In this document: piece by piece, positions 1 to 9,413 of the stretch
How the letters are laid out: each line of letters begins with the position of its first letter
Position numbering within the stretch: the stretch's first letter is position 1
Assembly (NCBI RefSeq): GCF_016653465.1
Contig: NZ_NHSQ01000068.1
Coordinates: 25,547-89,546 of the forward strand
From: Thiocystis minor
GTDB taxonomy: Bacteria; Pseudomonadota; Gammaproteobacteria; Chromatiales; Chromatiaceae
Length of the DNA: 64,000 bases
Direction of reading: 5' to 3'
The notes under the pieces: generated by a model
Told to the model about the DNA's origin: nothing
Database searches by the model: none
Seen by the model: the letters and a program-made list of their open reading frames with translations, nothing else
Program-made: the position numbers and the translations under genes

Positions 1-2508
1 TGCGCGCACATGATCGAGCAGTCGGCAGGCCATCTGATGGCCGCGCGTCGTCGTGATGTCCTCGGCGTCGTTGGTGAAGTTGCGGATCATCTCGTTGATC
101 CCGTTCACGCCGATGGTCGAGAAATGATTGCGCAGGGTGCCTAGATAGCGTTTGGTATAGGGAAAAAGCCCGGCATCCATGTGCCGCTGGATGACCTTGC
201 GCTTGATCTCCAGACTGTTGCGCGCCAGGTTCAGAAGTGCGTCGAGCCGCGCCAGCAGACCCGGTTCGTCGCCGCGATGGGTGAAGCCAAGCCGCGCGCA
301 GTTGATCGTGACCACGCCCAGCGAGCCGGTCTGCTCCGCCGAGCCGAAGAGGCCGTTGCCGCGCTTGAGCAATTCGCGCAGATCCAGTTGCAACCGGCAG
401 CACATGGAACGGACCATGTTCGGGGTCAGTTCGGAGTTGAGAAAATTCTGGAAATAGGGGAGGCCATATTTGGCCGTCATTTCAAAGAGATGATCCGCGT
501 TTTCGCTCTCCCAGGGGAAATCGTGGGTGATGTTGTAGGTCGGGATCGGGAAGGTGAAGATCCGGCCCTTGGCATCGCCCTCGGTCATGACTTCGATATA
601 GGCGCGGTTGATCAGGTCCATCTCGGCCTGAAGCTCGCCATAGGTAAAGGACTGCTCCACGCCCGCGATCACCGGCACCTGCTCGCGCAGATCCTCGGGG
701 CAGACCCAATCGAAGGTCAGATTGGTGAAGGGGGTGTTGCCGGTGATGAAGGTCTTGCCATGGCGACGCGCGACGAAGGTGCCGTTGCGGGTTGTCGGAC
801 ACCAGACCTTGCCCTTGTAAGGCCGGCGCTCGATGAGCTGGATATAGGTCTCGCGGTTGCGGATCAGGTTCAGAACATGAACGCCCGAATCCTTGCGTGT
901 ATAAACGCTGCTGCCGTAACCGGCGAGCACGCAGAGTTCCTGTAGCGCGTCGAGATTGTCGCGATCATTGGTGTAGATCCGGATGCGCCCGCTAGGTTCG
1001 ATACTGCCGTCGCCCTTGATATAGGTATCCAGGAAGAGACGGATCTGGCGGGCGGACAGGGTCCGGATGATGTCGGGCACGCATTTGCGTTCCGTGTAGC
1101 TCAGAACGAACTCACTGCCTTCCTTGTTTAGCCGATAGCGATAGACGGGGAAATTCGCATAGGTTCCGGTCTGCTCGCGAAGGTGGAAGCTGAAGCCAAG
1201 CTCATGCAGCACCCATTCGATCTCGGCCGCGTTTTCCGCATGGCCGCTCGACTGGAAGAGACTGACCCGCCGCCGATCGGCATGGAAATCGAAGTTGCCT
1301 TCCGCCACCACCCAGGCCAGCAGCATGACGATCCGATCGTCGATCTCGGTCACCGACGTGGTTTCCCAGGCATTGGGAACGATGATCGGGGACTTGAGTT
1401 CGGCAACCTGCTCGATGTCTTCCAGTACCCAGCGATCCTCCGAGTTGAAGACCTTGCGCAAGACCTTGTGGCCCGGCGTGATCCATTGTTCCTGCGTGCG
1501 ATTGCGCAGCACGTACATGTCGCCGTCGAAGTCGTAGGCATTCAGCGCCAGCGGTTTGAGATATTCCAGACGGTTGTTGCGCCAGTCAAAGGTGGCGATA
1601 CGCTCACCCGAGGCGATCTGGTCGTAGCGCTTCCAGCCATGCTCGGTCAGGCACTCGGTCTCATCATCGACGCATTGGCAGCCCCACCGCGACGGCACAT
1701 TCAGGTTATAGATGAGTTCCTGAATCGCCTGCTTGACATGGCGATAATCCAGTCCGTCGATGCGGACGAAAGGTGCCATGTAGGTATCGAAGCTCGAAAA
1801 CGCCTGGGCGCCGGCCCATTCGTTCTGCAGGGTGCCAAGGAAGTTGACGATCTGTCCGATGGCCGAGGACATGTGCTTGGGCGGTCCCGCCTCGACCTTG
1901 CCCGGCACCCCATTCAGACCCTCGTTGAGCAGGGTGCGCAGCGACCAGCCGGCGCAATAGCCGGCGAGCATGTCCAGGTCATGGATATGATAATCGCCCT
2001 CGCGATGGGCCTCGCCGATCTCGGGCGGATAGACATGATTCAGCCAGTAGTTGGCGATCACCTTGCCCGAGGTGTTGAGAATCAACCCGCCCAGCGAATA
2101 GCCCTGGTTGGCGTTGGCCGCGACCCGCCAGTCCGAGCGGTCGAGATACTCATCGATCGAGGCGCCGACATCCACCAGGGTGCGGTGGTCGGTGCGCAGT
2201 TTGTGATGCTGCTCGCGATAGACGATGTAGGAGCGGGCGGTGCCGAAGTGGTTGGCGCTGATCAGCGTCTGCTCCACCACGTCCTGAATGCCCTCGATGT
2301 CCGGCAGGCGTCCGTCGCTAAAGCGGTGAGCCAGCACTTTGATGACCTGGGCCGTCAACAATCCGGCCTCTAAAGGACCGAACTCGCCACTGGCCTGACC
2401 GGCGCGCAGAATCGCCGACTCGATCTTGGCGGCGTCGAAGCGAACCTCGACCCCGTCGCGCTTGAGCACGCGGGTTGGCAGGGTCGGGAAATTCGTCTCG
2501 CTTCCCAT
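1..2508 (-). CDS. nrdD: Anaerobic (class III) ribonucleoside-triphosphate reductase, 3' end outside window, intein-containing
   Basis: Reduces ribonucleoside triphosphates to deoxynucleotides without oxygen, using a glycyl radical installed by NrdG. The N-terminus shows an ATP-cone-like start (TRVLKRDGVEVRFDAAKIES). The extein continues through NVPSRWG and TPFTNLTFDW, and near the window edge reads GINEMIRNFTNDAEDITTTRG. A 313-residue intein interrupts it after residue 278 (separate entry). About 523 extein residues are visible; the frame runs off at base 1, so the C-terminal glycyl-radical site and any nrdG are not seen. ATG 2508 is preferred over the adjacent ATG 2511 because AGAGG at 2516-2520 is better spaced from it. 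NrdR-type boxes and an FNR-type box lie upstream, which fits an anaerobically expressed reductase. Confidence 0.9.
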   Translation of the reverse strand, partial: MGSETNFPTLPTRVLKRDGVEVRFDAAKIESAILRAGQASGEFGPLEAGLLTAQVIKVLAHRFSDGRLPDIEGIQDVVEQTLISANHFGTARSYIVYREQHHKLRTDHRTLVDVGASIDEYLDRSDWRVAANANQGYSLGGLILNTSGKVIANYWLNHVYPPEIGEAHREGDYHIHDLDMLAGYCAGWSLRTLLNEGLNGVPGKVEAGPPKHMSSAIGQIVNFLGTLQNEWAGAQAFSSFDTYMAPFVRIDGLDYRHVKQAIQELIYNLNVPSRWGCQCVDDETECLTEHGWKRYDQIASGERIATFDWRNNRLEYLKPLALNAYDFDGDMYVLRNRTQEQWITPGHKVLRKVFNSEDRWVLEDIEQVAELKSPIIVPNAWETTSVTEIDDRIVMLLAWVVAEGNFDFHADRRRVSLFQSSGHAENAAEIEWVLHELGFSFHLREQTGTYANFPVYRYRLNKEGSEFVLSYTERKCVPDIIRTLSARQIRLFLDTYIKGDGSIEPSGRIRIYTNDRDNLDALQELCVLAGYGSSVYTRKDSGVHVLNLIRNRETYIQLIERRPYKGKVWCPTTRNGTFVARRHGKTFITGNTPFTNLTFDWVCPEDLREQVPVIAGVEQSFTYGELQAEMDLINRAYIEVMTEGDAKGRIFTFPIPTYNITHDFPWESENADHLFEMTAKYGLPYFQNFLNSELTPNMVRSMCCRLQLDLRELLKRGNGLFGSAEQTGSLGVVTINCARLGFTHRGDEPGLLARLDALLNLARNSLEIKRKVIQRHMDAGLFPYTKRYLGTLRNHFSTIGVNGINEMIRNFTNDAEDITTTRGHQMACRLLDHVRA
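736..1674 (-). other. Intein with LAGLIDADG homing endonuclease inside nrdD
   Basis: A 313-codon in-frame insertion between NVPSRWGCQ and TPFTNLTFDW. It begins with Cys (CVDDETECLTEHGWKRYD, splicing block A), has a TxxH block B (WITPGHKVL), and carries two dodecapeptide endonuclease motifs (LLAWVVAEGNF and FLDTYIKGDGS). It ends with VARRHGKTFITGN followed by Thr as the +1 nucleophile. Splicing and homing parts both look intact. The penultimate residue is Gly rather than the usual His; some known inteins tolerate this. Excision would restore a continuous NrdD chain. Confidence 0.92.
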
Positions 2509-2609
2509 CATGGGGCCTCTGGCGTTTTTGAAGAGTTCGATAGGTGGTTTTTTCGTCCAAATTCAGATCGTTTGGCGATCTGCGAGGAAAAAACCAATAT
2601 TAGGCGGAA

Positions 2610-2657
2610 GCACTATATCTTGTGGTTTGTAAGTGTAGCCCTGACTATATGCTGTGA
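2610..2657 (-). promoter_or_regulatory. Tandem NrdR boxes upstream of nrdD
   Basis: Two 16-bp sites, GCACTATATCTTGTGG (2610-2625) and TGACTATATGCTGTGA (2642-2657), match the NrdR consensus acaCwAtATaTwGtgt at 13 and 11 of 16 positions. Their starts are 32 bp apart, the three-turn spacing known for NrdR. They lie 100-150 bp upstream of the nrdD start. NrdR is the ATP/dATP-sensing repressor of ribonucleotide reductase genes. The gene-free stretch 2512-3177 otherwise shows only the FNR-type box listed next. Confidence 0.75.
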
Positions 2658-2850
2658 CCAGCGGCAAAATGAACTCGGCCAGATGACGGCGCACCGAGTC
2701 GTCGTGGCGTGCGGAGACGGAAGGATTTCAAAGGCTTGCCATGGAAAATGGCGGATCGGCGGGGCGTTTTCAAGCCGTGGAAAAGCTGATTCTTATCGCT
2801 TTTTTGCTTCCGGCGCGGCGCGGCGGTTTCATCCGTCGAATCCAGGTTGA

Positions 2851-2864
2851 TTGATCTGGATCAA
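2851..2864. promoter_or_regulatory. Perfect FNR/Anr-type box
   Basis: TTGAT-CTGG-ATCAA is an exact match to the FNR consensus TTGAT-N4-ATCAA. It lies in the intergenic region between nrdD (start 2508) and miaB (start 3178). Activation of anaerobic nrdD is the expected role, but a site 340 bp upstream implies a long leader or a distant promoter, so action on the miaB side is not excluded. Confidence 0.6.
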
Positions 2865-3177
2865 TAGAATCGAGCGACTACGTTCTTGCTCTGAGCCGCT
2901 ATCTTGACTTGCGAATTTTTGCCTTTTCGTGTTTTTTGCGTATCGCCTTCCGACCGACAGGTCTCATCGAAACCGTCGAAATGGCGGCGCGGAGAGGATG
3001 GGCGCGCATCCATGCGGCGGTTGCAAAGTCCGAATTCGTTCGGTTACGCTGCATCCATTGTCATGCAGCGGTATTCGCGACCTCCTCCCGACTCAGTGGG
3101 TTGTAGACCGCCTCCGCGCCCCCATCTTTCAGAGCGAGCAAGTCATCACGATCGTTCGCCCGTTCCAACATCCTCTC

Positions 3178-4542
3178 ATGCATCGCAAGCTCTATATCCA
3201 GACCTACGGTTGTCAGATGAACGAGTACGACTCCGCCCGGATCGCGGATGTCCTTCGCGTGTCAGCGGGCCTGGAATTGACCGATCGTCCGGAAGACGCA
3301 GACGTGCTGCTGCTCAATACCTGCTCCATCCGCGAGAAGGCGCAGGAAAAGGTCTTCTCCCAACTCGGGCGCTGGCGCCCCTGGAAGGTCGCCCGCCCGG
3401 ATCTGGTGATCGGCGTCGGCGGTTGCGTGGCGAGTCAGGAAGGGGCGGCAATCCGCGAGCGGGCGCCCTATGTGGATCTGGTGTTCGGTCCGCAGACCCT
3501 GCACCGGCTGCCGCAAATGCTGAAGGATCTCCGGACCGATCGACTACCCCAGGTGGATGTGTCCTTTCCGGAAATCGAAAAGTTCGACTGTCTGCCGGCG
3601 CCGCGCGCCGAGGGACCGACCGCCTTCGTTTCGGTGATGGAGGGCTGCTCCAAATACTGCACCTATTGCGTCGTGCCCTATACCCGCGGCGAGGAGATCA
3701 GCCGTCCCTTCGATGACGTGATCGCCGAGGTCGCGGGGTTAGCCGAGCAGGGCGTGCGCGAGGTCAATCTGCTAGGGCAGAACGTCAACGCCTATCGCGG
3801 ATCCATGTTCAGTCCCGTGACTCCGCGGGTGGCAAACAGCGAATGCGAGACCGCCGATCTTGCGCTACTGATCCGCTATGTCGCCGCCATTGACGGGATT
3901 GACCGGATCCGCTTCACCACTAGCCATCCGCTCGAATTCTCGGACAGTCTGATCGAGGTCTTCGCGGAGGTGCCCGAACTGGTCAGCTTTCTGCATCTGC
4001 CGGTGCAGTCCGGCTCGGACCGCATCCTGGCCGCCATGAAACGCGGTCACACGGCAGCGGACTATCGCGCCAAAATCCAGCGGCTCCGGCAGGCGCGGCC
4101 CGGCATCCATCTTTCGTCCGATTTCATCGTCGGCTTTCCGGGTGAGACCGAGGATGACTTCGCCGCGACCCTGGCGCTGGTGGACGATCTCGGCTTCGAT
4201 CAGAGTTACAGTTTCATCTACAGCCGTCGCCCCGGCACTCCGGCGGCGGATTACCCGGATGATGTCTCGCTAGACGCGAAAAAGGCGCGTCTGGAACGTC
4301 TGCAGCAGCGCATCAACAGCAACGCCCAGCGCATCAGCCGCCAGATGGTCGGGACGGTCCAGCGGGTGCTGGTGGAAGGCCCGTCGCGCAAGGATCCGCA
4401 CCAACTCGCCGGGCGGACCGAGAACAATCGCGTGGTCAATTTCGAGGGGCCGACCGACTTGATCGGCGATTTCGTCGATCTGACCATCACCGAAGCCCTG
4501 CCCAATTCGCTCCGTGGCCGCCTGACGCCTCGCTCCGCTTGA
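3178..4542 (+). CDS. miaB: tRNA-2-methylthio-N6-dimethylallyladenosine synthase MiaB
   Basis: Radical-SAM methylthiotransferase that adds the 2-methylthio group to i6A37 of tRNAs reading UNN codons. At 454 residues it has the usual length. The N-terminal domain starts [20 protein letters not shown] and supplies three cluster Cys ([24 protein letters not shown]). The radical-SAM core has [19 protein letters not shown] (CxxxCxxC). A TRAM-like RNA-binding region is near the C-terminus ([15 protein letters not shown]). The frame stays open upstream to 2929, but ATG 3178 matches the family start. It is the first gene of a miaB-ybeZ-ybeY-ybeX operon, and its stop overlaps the ybeZ start. Confidence 0.96.
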   Translation: MHRKLYIQTYGCQMNEYDSARIADVLRVSAGLELTDRPEDADVLLLNTCSIREKAQEKVFSQLGRWRPWKVARPDLVIGVGGCVASQEGAAIRERAPYVDLVFGPQTLHRLPQMLKDLRTDRLPQVDVSFPEIEKFDCLPAPRAEGPTAFVSVMEGCSKYCTYCVVPYTRGEEISRPFDDVIAEVAGLAEQGVREVNLLGQNVNAYRGSMFSPVTPRVANSECETADLALLIRYVAAIDGIDRIRFTTSHPLEFSDSLIEVFAEVPELVSFLHLPVQSGSDRILAAMKRGHTAADYRAKIQRLRQARPGIHLSSDFIVGFPGETEDDFAATLALVDDLGFDQSYSFIYSRRPGTPAADYPDDVSLDAKKARLERLQQRINSNAQRISRQMVGTVQRVLVEGPSRKDPHQLAGRTENNRVVNFEGPTDLIGDFVDLTITEALPNSLRGRLTPRSA

Positions 4543-5537
4543 CGACTCAACCGCACACGCTGGATCTGGAACTGGAACCCGAGGACAACACGCGCCTCGC
4601 GAACCTCTGCGGCCAGTTCGATCAACATCTGCGCCAATTGGAGCGCCGTCTCGGCATCGAGATCAACAATCGCGGTTTCGCGTTCCGGCTGATCGGCGAG
4701 CGCGACTCGGCGCGACTTGGAGAACAACTCCTGCGCCATCTCTACGACGAGACCGAACGAGGTGTGCTGACGCCAGAAATCATCCACCTCGCGCTCCAGG
4801 AGTCCGGCGCGGACGCGCTGCTGGAACAGGTCGAGGACCGCCTGCCGGAGGTCGTCATCAAGACCAAGCGCGGTCTCATCCGGGCACGCGGCGCGAACCA
4901 GCAGGAATACCTGCACGCCATCCTCAAGCACGACATCAACTTCGGCGTCGGCCCCGCCGGCACCGGCAAGACCTACCTAGCCGTCGCCTGCGCGGTCGAG
5001 GCGCTGGAGTCCGATCGGGTGCGGCGTCTGCTGCTGGTGCGTCCGGCGGTGGAGGCGGGCGAGCGGCTCGGCTTCCTGCCCGGCGACCTGGCCCAGAAAA
5101 TCGACCCCTATCTGCGCCCGCTCTATGACGCCCTGTTCGAGATGCTGGGATTCGAGAAAGTCACCAAGCTGCTCGAACGCAATGTCATCGAAGTCGCGCC
5201 CTTGGCCTTCATGCGCGGTCGCACCCTGAACGATTCGTTCATCATCCTCGACGAGGCCCAGAACACCACGCCCGAGCAGATGAAGATGTTCCTGACCCGT
5301 ATCGGTTTCGGCTCGACCGCCGTGATCACCGGCGACGTGACGCAGGTGGATCTGCCGCGCGGCCAACCCTCCGGCCTGCGTCAGGCGGTCGAGATTCTCA
5401 AGGATGTCAACGGCATCAGCTTCACCTTCTTCAACGCCCGCGACGTGGTGCGGCATACGCTGGTCCAGCGTATCGTCAGTGCCTACGAGACCTATGAAAA
5501 CCTTTCCTCATCGCGGCCTCCCCGGCATCCTGACTGA
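4539..5537 (+). CDS. ybeZ: PhoH-like ATPase YbeZ (PhoL)
   Basis: A 332-residue cytoplasmic P-loop ATPase of the PhoH family, linked to ribosome and rRNA maturation together with YbeY. Walker A is [13 protein letters not shown] and Walker B is [16 protein letters not shown]. The start is TTG at 4539, sharing the TTGA overlap with the miaB stop, which suggests translational coupling. No better start lies downstream before conserved sequence. The stop codon sits inside the first unit of a heptanucleotide tandem array that fills the gap to ybeY. Confidence 0.94.
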   Translation: MTTQPHTLDLELEPEDNTRLANLCGQFDQHLRQLERRLGIEINNRGFAFRLIGERDSARLGEQLLRHLYDETERGVLTPEIIHLALQESGADALLEQVEDRLPEVVIKTKRGLIRARGANQQEYLHAILKHDINFGVGPAGTGKTYLAVACAVEALESDRVRRLLLVRPAVEAGERLGFLPGDLAQKIDPYLRPLYDALFEMLGFEKVTKLLERNVIEVAPLAFMRGRTLNDSFIILDEAQNTTPEQMKMFLTRIGFGSTAVITGDVTQVDLPRGQPSGLRQAVEILKDVNGISFTFFNARDVVRHTLVQRIVSAYETYENLSSSRPPRHPD

Positions 5538-5587
5538 CAACTGACAACTGACAACTGACAACTGACAACTGACAACTGACAACTGAC
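5534..5587 (+). repeat. CTGACAA heptamer tandem array
   Basis: Seven perfect CTGACAA units plus CTGAC run from the last codons of ybeZ to four bases before the ybeY start codon. The array includes the ybeZ stop (TGA 5535-5537). Each unit brings a TGA and changes the ybeZ-ybeY spacing by 7 bp. It resembles the short heptameric repeats known from cyanobacteria. Confidence 0.95.
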
Positions 5588-5590
5588 CAA

Positions 5591-6085
5591 ATGCCCGTAC
5601 ACCTGGAACTCGACCTGCAACTGGCGACGGATGCCCCCGAACTGCCTTCGCTGCCTCAGTTCGAACGCTGGACGAAAGCCGCGCTCGACGGCCATCGCGA
5701 GCGCGCGGAGTTGACGATTCGGATCGTGGACACGGACGAAGGCGCGGCGCTGAATCGGCAGTATCGCGGTCTCGACCGACCGACCAATGTCCTCTCCTTC
5801 CCGTTCGAGCTTCCGCCGGGCCTGGATCCGGATGACGCCATCCGCGACCTGCTCGGGGATCTGGTGATCTGCGCCGAGGTGGTGCGCCGCGAGGCGCTGG
5901 AACAGGGTAAGGACGCGCCCGCGCATTGGGCGCACATGGTCGTCCATGGCGTGCTGCATCTGCTTGATTACGATCATCTTGACGAGACCGAGGCCGAGGC
6001 GATGGAAACTCTGGAAACGAACATCCTGGGCGGGTTAGGATTCCCGCCACCCTATGAACATCAGCAAGACTTGGAGACTCGATGA
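5591..6085 (+). CDS. ybeY: Endoribonuclease YbeY
   Basis: A 164-residue single-strand-specific metal-dependent RNase that acts in 16S rRNA 3'-end maturation and 70S quality control. The family signature [11 protein letters not shown] (HxxxHxxxxxH zinc site) is near residues 118-128, preceded by the conserved stretch [14 protein letters not shown] 5591 directly follows the heptamer array and no strong Shine-Dalgarno sequence is visible, so expression may depend on coupling to ybeZ. The end overlaps the ybeX start by ATGA. Confidence 0.95.
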   Translation: MPVHLELDLQLATDAPELPSLPQFERWTKAALDGHRERAELTIRIVDTDEGAALNRQYRGLDRPTNVLSFPFELPPGLDPDDAIRDLLGDLVICAEVVRREALEQGKDAPAHWAHMVVHGVLHLLDYDHLDETEAEAMETLETNILGGLGFPPPYEHQQDLETR

Positions 6086-6969
6086 CGAGCGATCGATCTA
6101 GCGAGGGTTCGCGTTCACGCAACTGGATTGAACGAATTGGCCAGATGCTGGGGGGCGAACCACAGGACAAGGAGCAGCTCATCGAGTTGCTGAAGGACGC
6201 GCGACAACGGGATCTGTTGGACACGGACGCCCTGAGCATGATTGAGGGGGTATTGCAGGTCTCGGATCTGCGGGTGCGCGACATCATGATCCCGCGCGCA
6301 GAAATGGTTTCGCTCAGACGCGACGACCCATTGGAGAAAATCCTCCAGATCGCCGTCAAATCGGCCCACTCGCGCTTTCCGGTCACCGGCGACGACAAGG
6401 GCGAAGTGGTCGGCATCCTGCTGGCGAAGGATCTTCTGACCTTCTGCGTCGGGAATGGACGACGCGCCTTCAACATCCGCGACCTTCTGCGCTCTGCCGT
6501 GTTCGTTCCCGATAGCAAGCGGCTCAACGTCCTGCTCAAGGAATTCCGGTCAAGCCGCAACCACATGGCGATCGTGGTCGACGAATACGGCAGCGCGGCG
6601 GGGCTGGTGACCATCGAGGACGTGTTGGAGCAGATCGTCGGCGAAATCGACGACGAGCACGACTATGACGAGGGTTCCGGCATCTTCCGGCGCGACCGCA
6701 ACGAATTCAGCGCCAAGGCCCGCACCACCATCGAGGATTTCAACGACTACTTCGGCAGCGACTTCCCGGACGAGGAGTTCGACACCATCGGCGGCCTGGT
6801 GGTGAATGCGCTCGGCCATCTGCCCAAGCGCGGCGAGTCGGTGGAACTCGGCCGCTTTCGCTTTACCGTGATGCGCGCGGACAGCCGCCGGGTGCATCTG
6901 CTGAATGTCGAATATCTGAATCCGGACGACGAGATTCCCGCTGTGTCCTCGGATGCCGAGGAGTCCTGA
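6082..6969 (+). CDS. ybeX: CorC/HlyC-type CBS-domain protein YbeX
   Basis: A 295-residue cytosolic protein of the CorC family, associated with Mg2+/Co2+ efflux and, as YbeX, with ribosome metabolism. It contains a tandem CBS pair (from [14 protein letters not shown] near residue 69 to [20 protein letters not shown] near 190) and a C-terminal CorC_HlyC domain ([19 protein letters not shown]). It has no membrane segment. It overlaps ybeY by ATGA and ends the operon. The gene that often follows, lnt, is absent; rlmJ is convergent here. Confidence 0.93.
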   Translation: MTSDRSSEGSRSRNWIERIGQMLGGEPQDKEQLIELLKDARQRDLLDTDALSMIEGVLQVSDLRVRDIMIPRAEMVSLRRDDPLEKILQIAVKSAHSRFPVTGDDKGEVVGILLAKDLLTFCVGNGRRAFNIRDLLRSAVFVPDSKRLNVLLKEFRSSRNHMAIVVDEYGSAAGLVTIEDVLEQIVGEIDDEHDYDEGSGIFRRDRNEFSAKARTTIEDFNDYFGSDFPDEEFDTIGGLVVNALGHLPKRGESVELGRFRFTVMRADSRRVHLLNVEYLNPDDEIPAVSSDAEES

Positions 6970-6974
6970 GTCGA

Positions 6975-7838
6975 TTAGGCTGGTCGACGCCGCCATTCCA
7001 GCCGCCATCCTGTCGTGCTTCCTGACTGGATGGGCTCCAACGCAAGCACATCCGCGAGTCGGGGCAACAAGGTTCCAAGCCGTTCCTCGAAGCGCCAGGG
7101 CGGGTTCACGATGGCCATCCCCGAGCCGTGCATCCCGAAGTCGTCCGTTTGCGGACGCACCGCCAACTCGGCGATCAGGAACTCCGGGATTTCGCGCGAC
7201 AGCTTCCTCATTAAGCGAGCGGCCTGATCGCGCTGGACCCCAAGACGCGGATACCAGATGGCATAACTCCCGGCTGGCCAGCGCGCGTGCGCGGCGGCGA
7301 GACAGTTCGCGACCCGATCGACGTCGGTCTTGACCTCATAGGGCGGGTCGATCAGCACTAGACCGCGCGGCGGCTTGGGCGGCAGCAGCGCGGTCAATCC
7401 CTCGAAACCGTCGCGATGATGGATATTGACCCGCGGATCGCCGCCCAGCGCATGGCGCAGCGTCTGGACCTCGGCCTTGTGCAACTCCATCAGGATCAGC
7501 CGGTCATCCGCGCGCAGACAGTGCCGCGCGAGCTGCGGCGATCCCGGATAGCGCGCGTAGCCACCGTCCGGATTGAGCGCCGCGATGGCGTCGAAATAGC
7601 GCGCCAGTTCGGGAAATGATTCTTGCCGCGCCCACAGTCGACCGATTCCATTCGCGCTCTCATTCGTCTTGCGGGCCTGCTTACTCGTCAGGTCATACAC
7701 TCCGGAGCCGGCGTGCGAGTCCAGAAACACCAGCGATTTAGGCTTGACCAGCAGCGCATCCAACAGCAGCGCCAGCACCGCGTGCTTCAGGACGTCGGCA
7801 TGATTTCCCGCATGAAAGCCATGAAGATAACTCAGCAT
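6975..7838 (-). CDS. rlmJ: 23S rRNA (adenine2030-N6)-methyltransferase RlmJ
   Basis: Methylates N6 of A2030 in 23S rRNA. At 287 residues it has family length. The N-terminus MLSYLHGFHAGNHADVLKH is highly typical, and the catalytic motif is LVLIDPPYE (D/NPPY class). SAM-binding sequence precedes it (LVFLDSHAGSGVYDL). It is a single-gene unit converging on ybeX with a 5-bp gap; its upstream region holds palindromic and hexamer repeats. Confidence 0.95.
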   Translation of the reverse strand: MLSYLHGFHAGNHADVLKHAVLALLLDALLVKPKSLVFLDSHAGSGVYDLTSKQARKTNESANGIGRLWARQESFPELARYFDAIAALNPDGGYARYPGSPQLARHCLRADDRLILMELHKAEVQTLRHALGGDPRVNIHHRDGFEGLTALLPPKPPRGLVLIDPPYEVKTDVDRVANCLAAAHARWPAGSYAIWYPRLGVQRDQAARLMRKLSREIPEFLIAELAVRPQTDDFGMHGSGMAIVNPPWRFEERLGTLLPRLADVLALEPIQSGSTTGWRLEWRRRPA

Positions 7839-7849
7839 GACCCTGTCCC

Positions 7850-7962
7850 CCCTGGGGCCGCCGGCTTGTAGCCGGCGTCCGAGCCGACCGACAATCCAAT
7901 CGCCATCATGCCCCTTCTGCCGACAACATGTCGGCGGCCCCAGGGTCGGCTACAAGCCGGCG
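7850..7962. repeat. Long intergenic inverted repeat
   Basis: CCCTGGGGCCG (7850-7860) pairs with CGGCCCCAGGG (7935-7945), and the adjoining CCGGCTTGTAGCCG pairs with CGGCTACAAGCCGG downstream. The same GCCGGCTTGNAGCC motif recurs at 31.3 kb. It lies just upstream of rlmJ in the gene-free stretch 7839-8147. Confidence 0.8.
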
Positions 7963-8042
7963 TTCCCAGGGCAATCGGCGCTCCCGGGGCGGCGGCAACC
8001 GCCCTAGTGCTTCGCCGCTCAAGTTCCGAGACCGGGGCCTCC

Positions 8043-8115
8043 TCGTTGTCGTTGTCGCGGTCTCGACATGGCGAATATTCGATTACGACAACAACTAACG
8101 ACAACGACAACGACC
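8043..8115. repeat. Opposed CGTTGT/ACAACG hexamer arrays, locus 1
   Basis: A short TCGTTGTCGTTGTCG array (from 8043) faces ACGACAACGACAACGAC (ending 8115) across about 40 bp, forming a potential hairpin. The spacer GCGAATATTCGATTACGACA resembles the spacer at 24.46 kb. It lies between rlmJ and the bciB-like gene, downstream of the latter. Confidence 0.85.
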
Positions 8116-8147
8116 TGAGACGGTCTTGGGACTTTCGCACAGTTGCA

Positions 8148-9413
8148 CTAGGACTCATCCGCCAGCGCGCGCCCAAAGGTCTCGCGATAAGTTTCGGCAT
8201 AGGGCTCAAGAGTCTGATACACATGATAAGGCACCACCCGCGGCTCCAACCGCGCGAACTTACCACGCACATAATTGAGGTTCCGCAACAGCTTCATCTC
8301 AATCACCGCGCGCGCGAACTCCAAACCGCCCGGACCTTTTTTGCGTTGCAGCATCGCGACCAGTTTGCGGATCAGGAAAGGCGGCCGCTTGGCACCGGGC
8401 GGATGCGCGAGCCGCTCCATGAAACGCGGCATGCCGCGCCGACGGTCGCCCCGCTCGGTCAGCTCGCCGATCTCCAGATCGGGTCGCATCAGCTCGAAGA
8501 GTTCCTCACCGCGTTCGGTGCGCGCCAGCACCCACTGCCAGCCGAGTTCTGCGCCCATGTAGCCGACGGTCAGGTCGCTGAGCGCGTTGGGATAGTCGAA
8601 GCAGGAGAGACAGGCCGAGGGGAAGATCCCATGCAGCTTGTCCATCGGGAAGTCGACGAAGTTGAGACGCTCGACATGGCCGTCTTCATGGCGCATCCAG
8701 AGGCTGAAGTCCTGCATGAATTCGTGATGGACGACGGTTTCGGGCGAGCGCGAGACCTGACTCAGAAAATAGGTCAGATCCTCGTAGGCGACATTGTCGC
8801 TGCACGGAATGCCGATCACATCGAGTCGTTCCAGCCCGAGTTCCGCCTCGACCGCCCGCAGCGCGTGAACCTGGCAACTCGTGCCGATAAAGGCGAGCCG
8901 CTTGATCCCCTGTTCGCGCACGCGGTCGAGCAGGCTCAGATTGGGCGAGAGACAGGGCTTGTTACCGGCCGTGGCCAAGACCTCCGCCAGGGTGCGTGCC
9001 AGAATCGGCTGGGCCTTGAAGCGGGTGCCGGGCGCGGCGCCGGTGGTGATGACCGCCTCGACCTTTCCCTGTTCGAGCAGGCGCGCGCCGAGCGCGGTGA
9101 CCATGCCGCTCCATTGGGCCTGGGGGTTGGGTCGGCGCATCCGCGCGGCATACTGCGCGCGATAAATCCCGAAGCGCAGTTCGTCGTCAGGCTGGCGGTT
9201 CCGACCGTGGAGACGTTGCTCGATCGTCTGGGTCCGGTTGTCCACAAACATGCAGGCTTGCGGCATCGACGGTTTCAGCGCGCTGTCGCAGAGTCCGCAG
9301 TCGCTGCACAGACGCGGGCGGCCCTTGAGACGGTCGTCGTGACTGAGTAGCGTGATCTGGCCGAGTCCCTTCGAGGGGCCTTCTTCCAGTGGAGCGGTGG
9401 CGGCGTTGGTCAT
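8148..9413 (-). CDS. bciB: FrhB-family reductase, probable 8-vinyl reductase BciB
   Basis: A 421-residue iron-sulfur flavoprotein of the coenzyme F420 hydrogenase beta-subunit family. N-terminal Cys cluster: RLCSDCGLCDSALKP followed by PQAC. FrhB core motifs include LAFIGTSCQVHALR, DVIGIPCSDN and FPSACLSCFDYPNALSD. BciB reduces the C8-vinyl group of divinyl (proto)chlorophyllide with ferredoxin in bacteriochlorophyll synthesis. The divergent bchI-bchD neighbours support that role over the related hydroxymethyl-chlorophyll reductase or F420 enzymes. ATG 9413 gives the full Cys region. Confidence 0.82.
   Translation of the reverse strand: MTNAATAPLEEGPSKGLGQITLLSHDDRLKGRPRLCSDCGLCDSALKPSMPQACMFVDNRTQTIEQRLHGRNRQPDDELRFGIYRAQYAARMRRPNPQAQWSGMVTALGARLLEQGKVEAVITTGAAPGTRFKAQPILARTLAEVLATAGNKPCLSPNLSLLDRVREQGIKRLAFIGTSCQVHALRAVEAELGLERLDVIGIPCSDNVAYEDLTYFLSQVSRSPETVVHHEFMQDFSLWMRHEDGHVERLNFVDFPMDKLHGIFPSACLSCFDYPNALSDLTVGYMGAELGWQWVLARTERGEELFELMRPDLEIGELTERGDRRRGMPRFMERLAHPPGAKRPPFLIRKLVAMLQRKKGPGGLEFARAVIEMKLLRNLNYVRGKFARLEPRVVPYHVYQTLEPYAETYRETFGRALADES

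Noticed and set aside
181..2373. Long plus-strand open frames (181-945, 1183-2373)
   Set aside because: They are antisense to nrdD, whose domains, intein motifs and codon pattern are convincing; the frames have no family resemblance and arise from high GC content.
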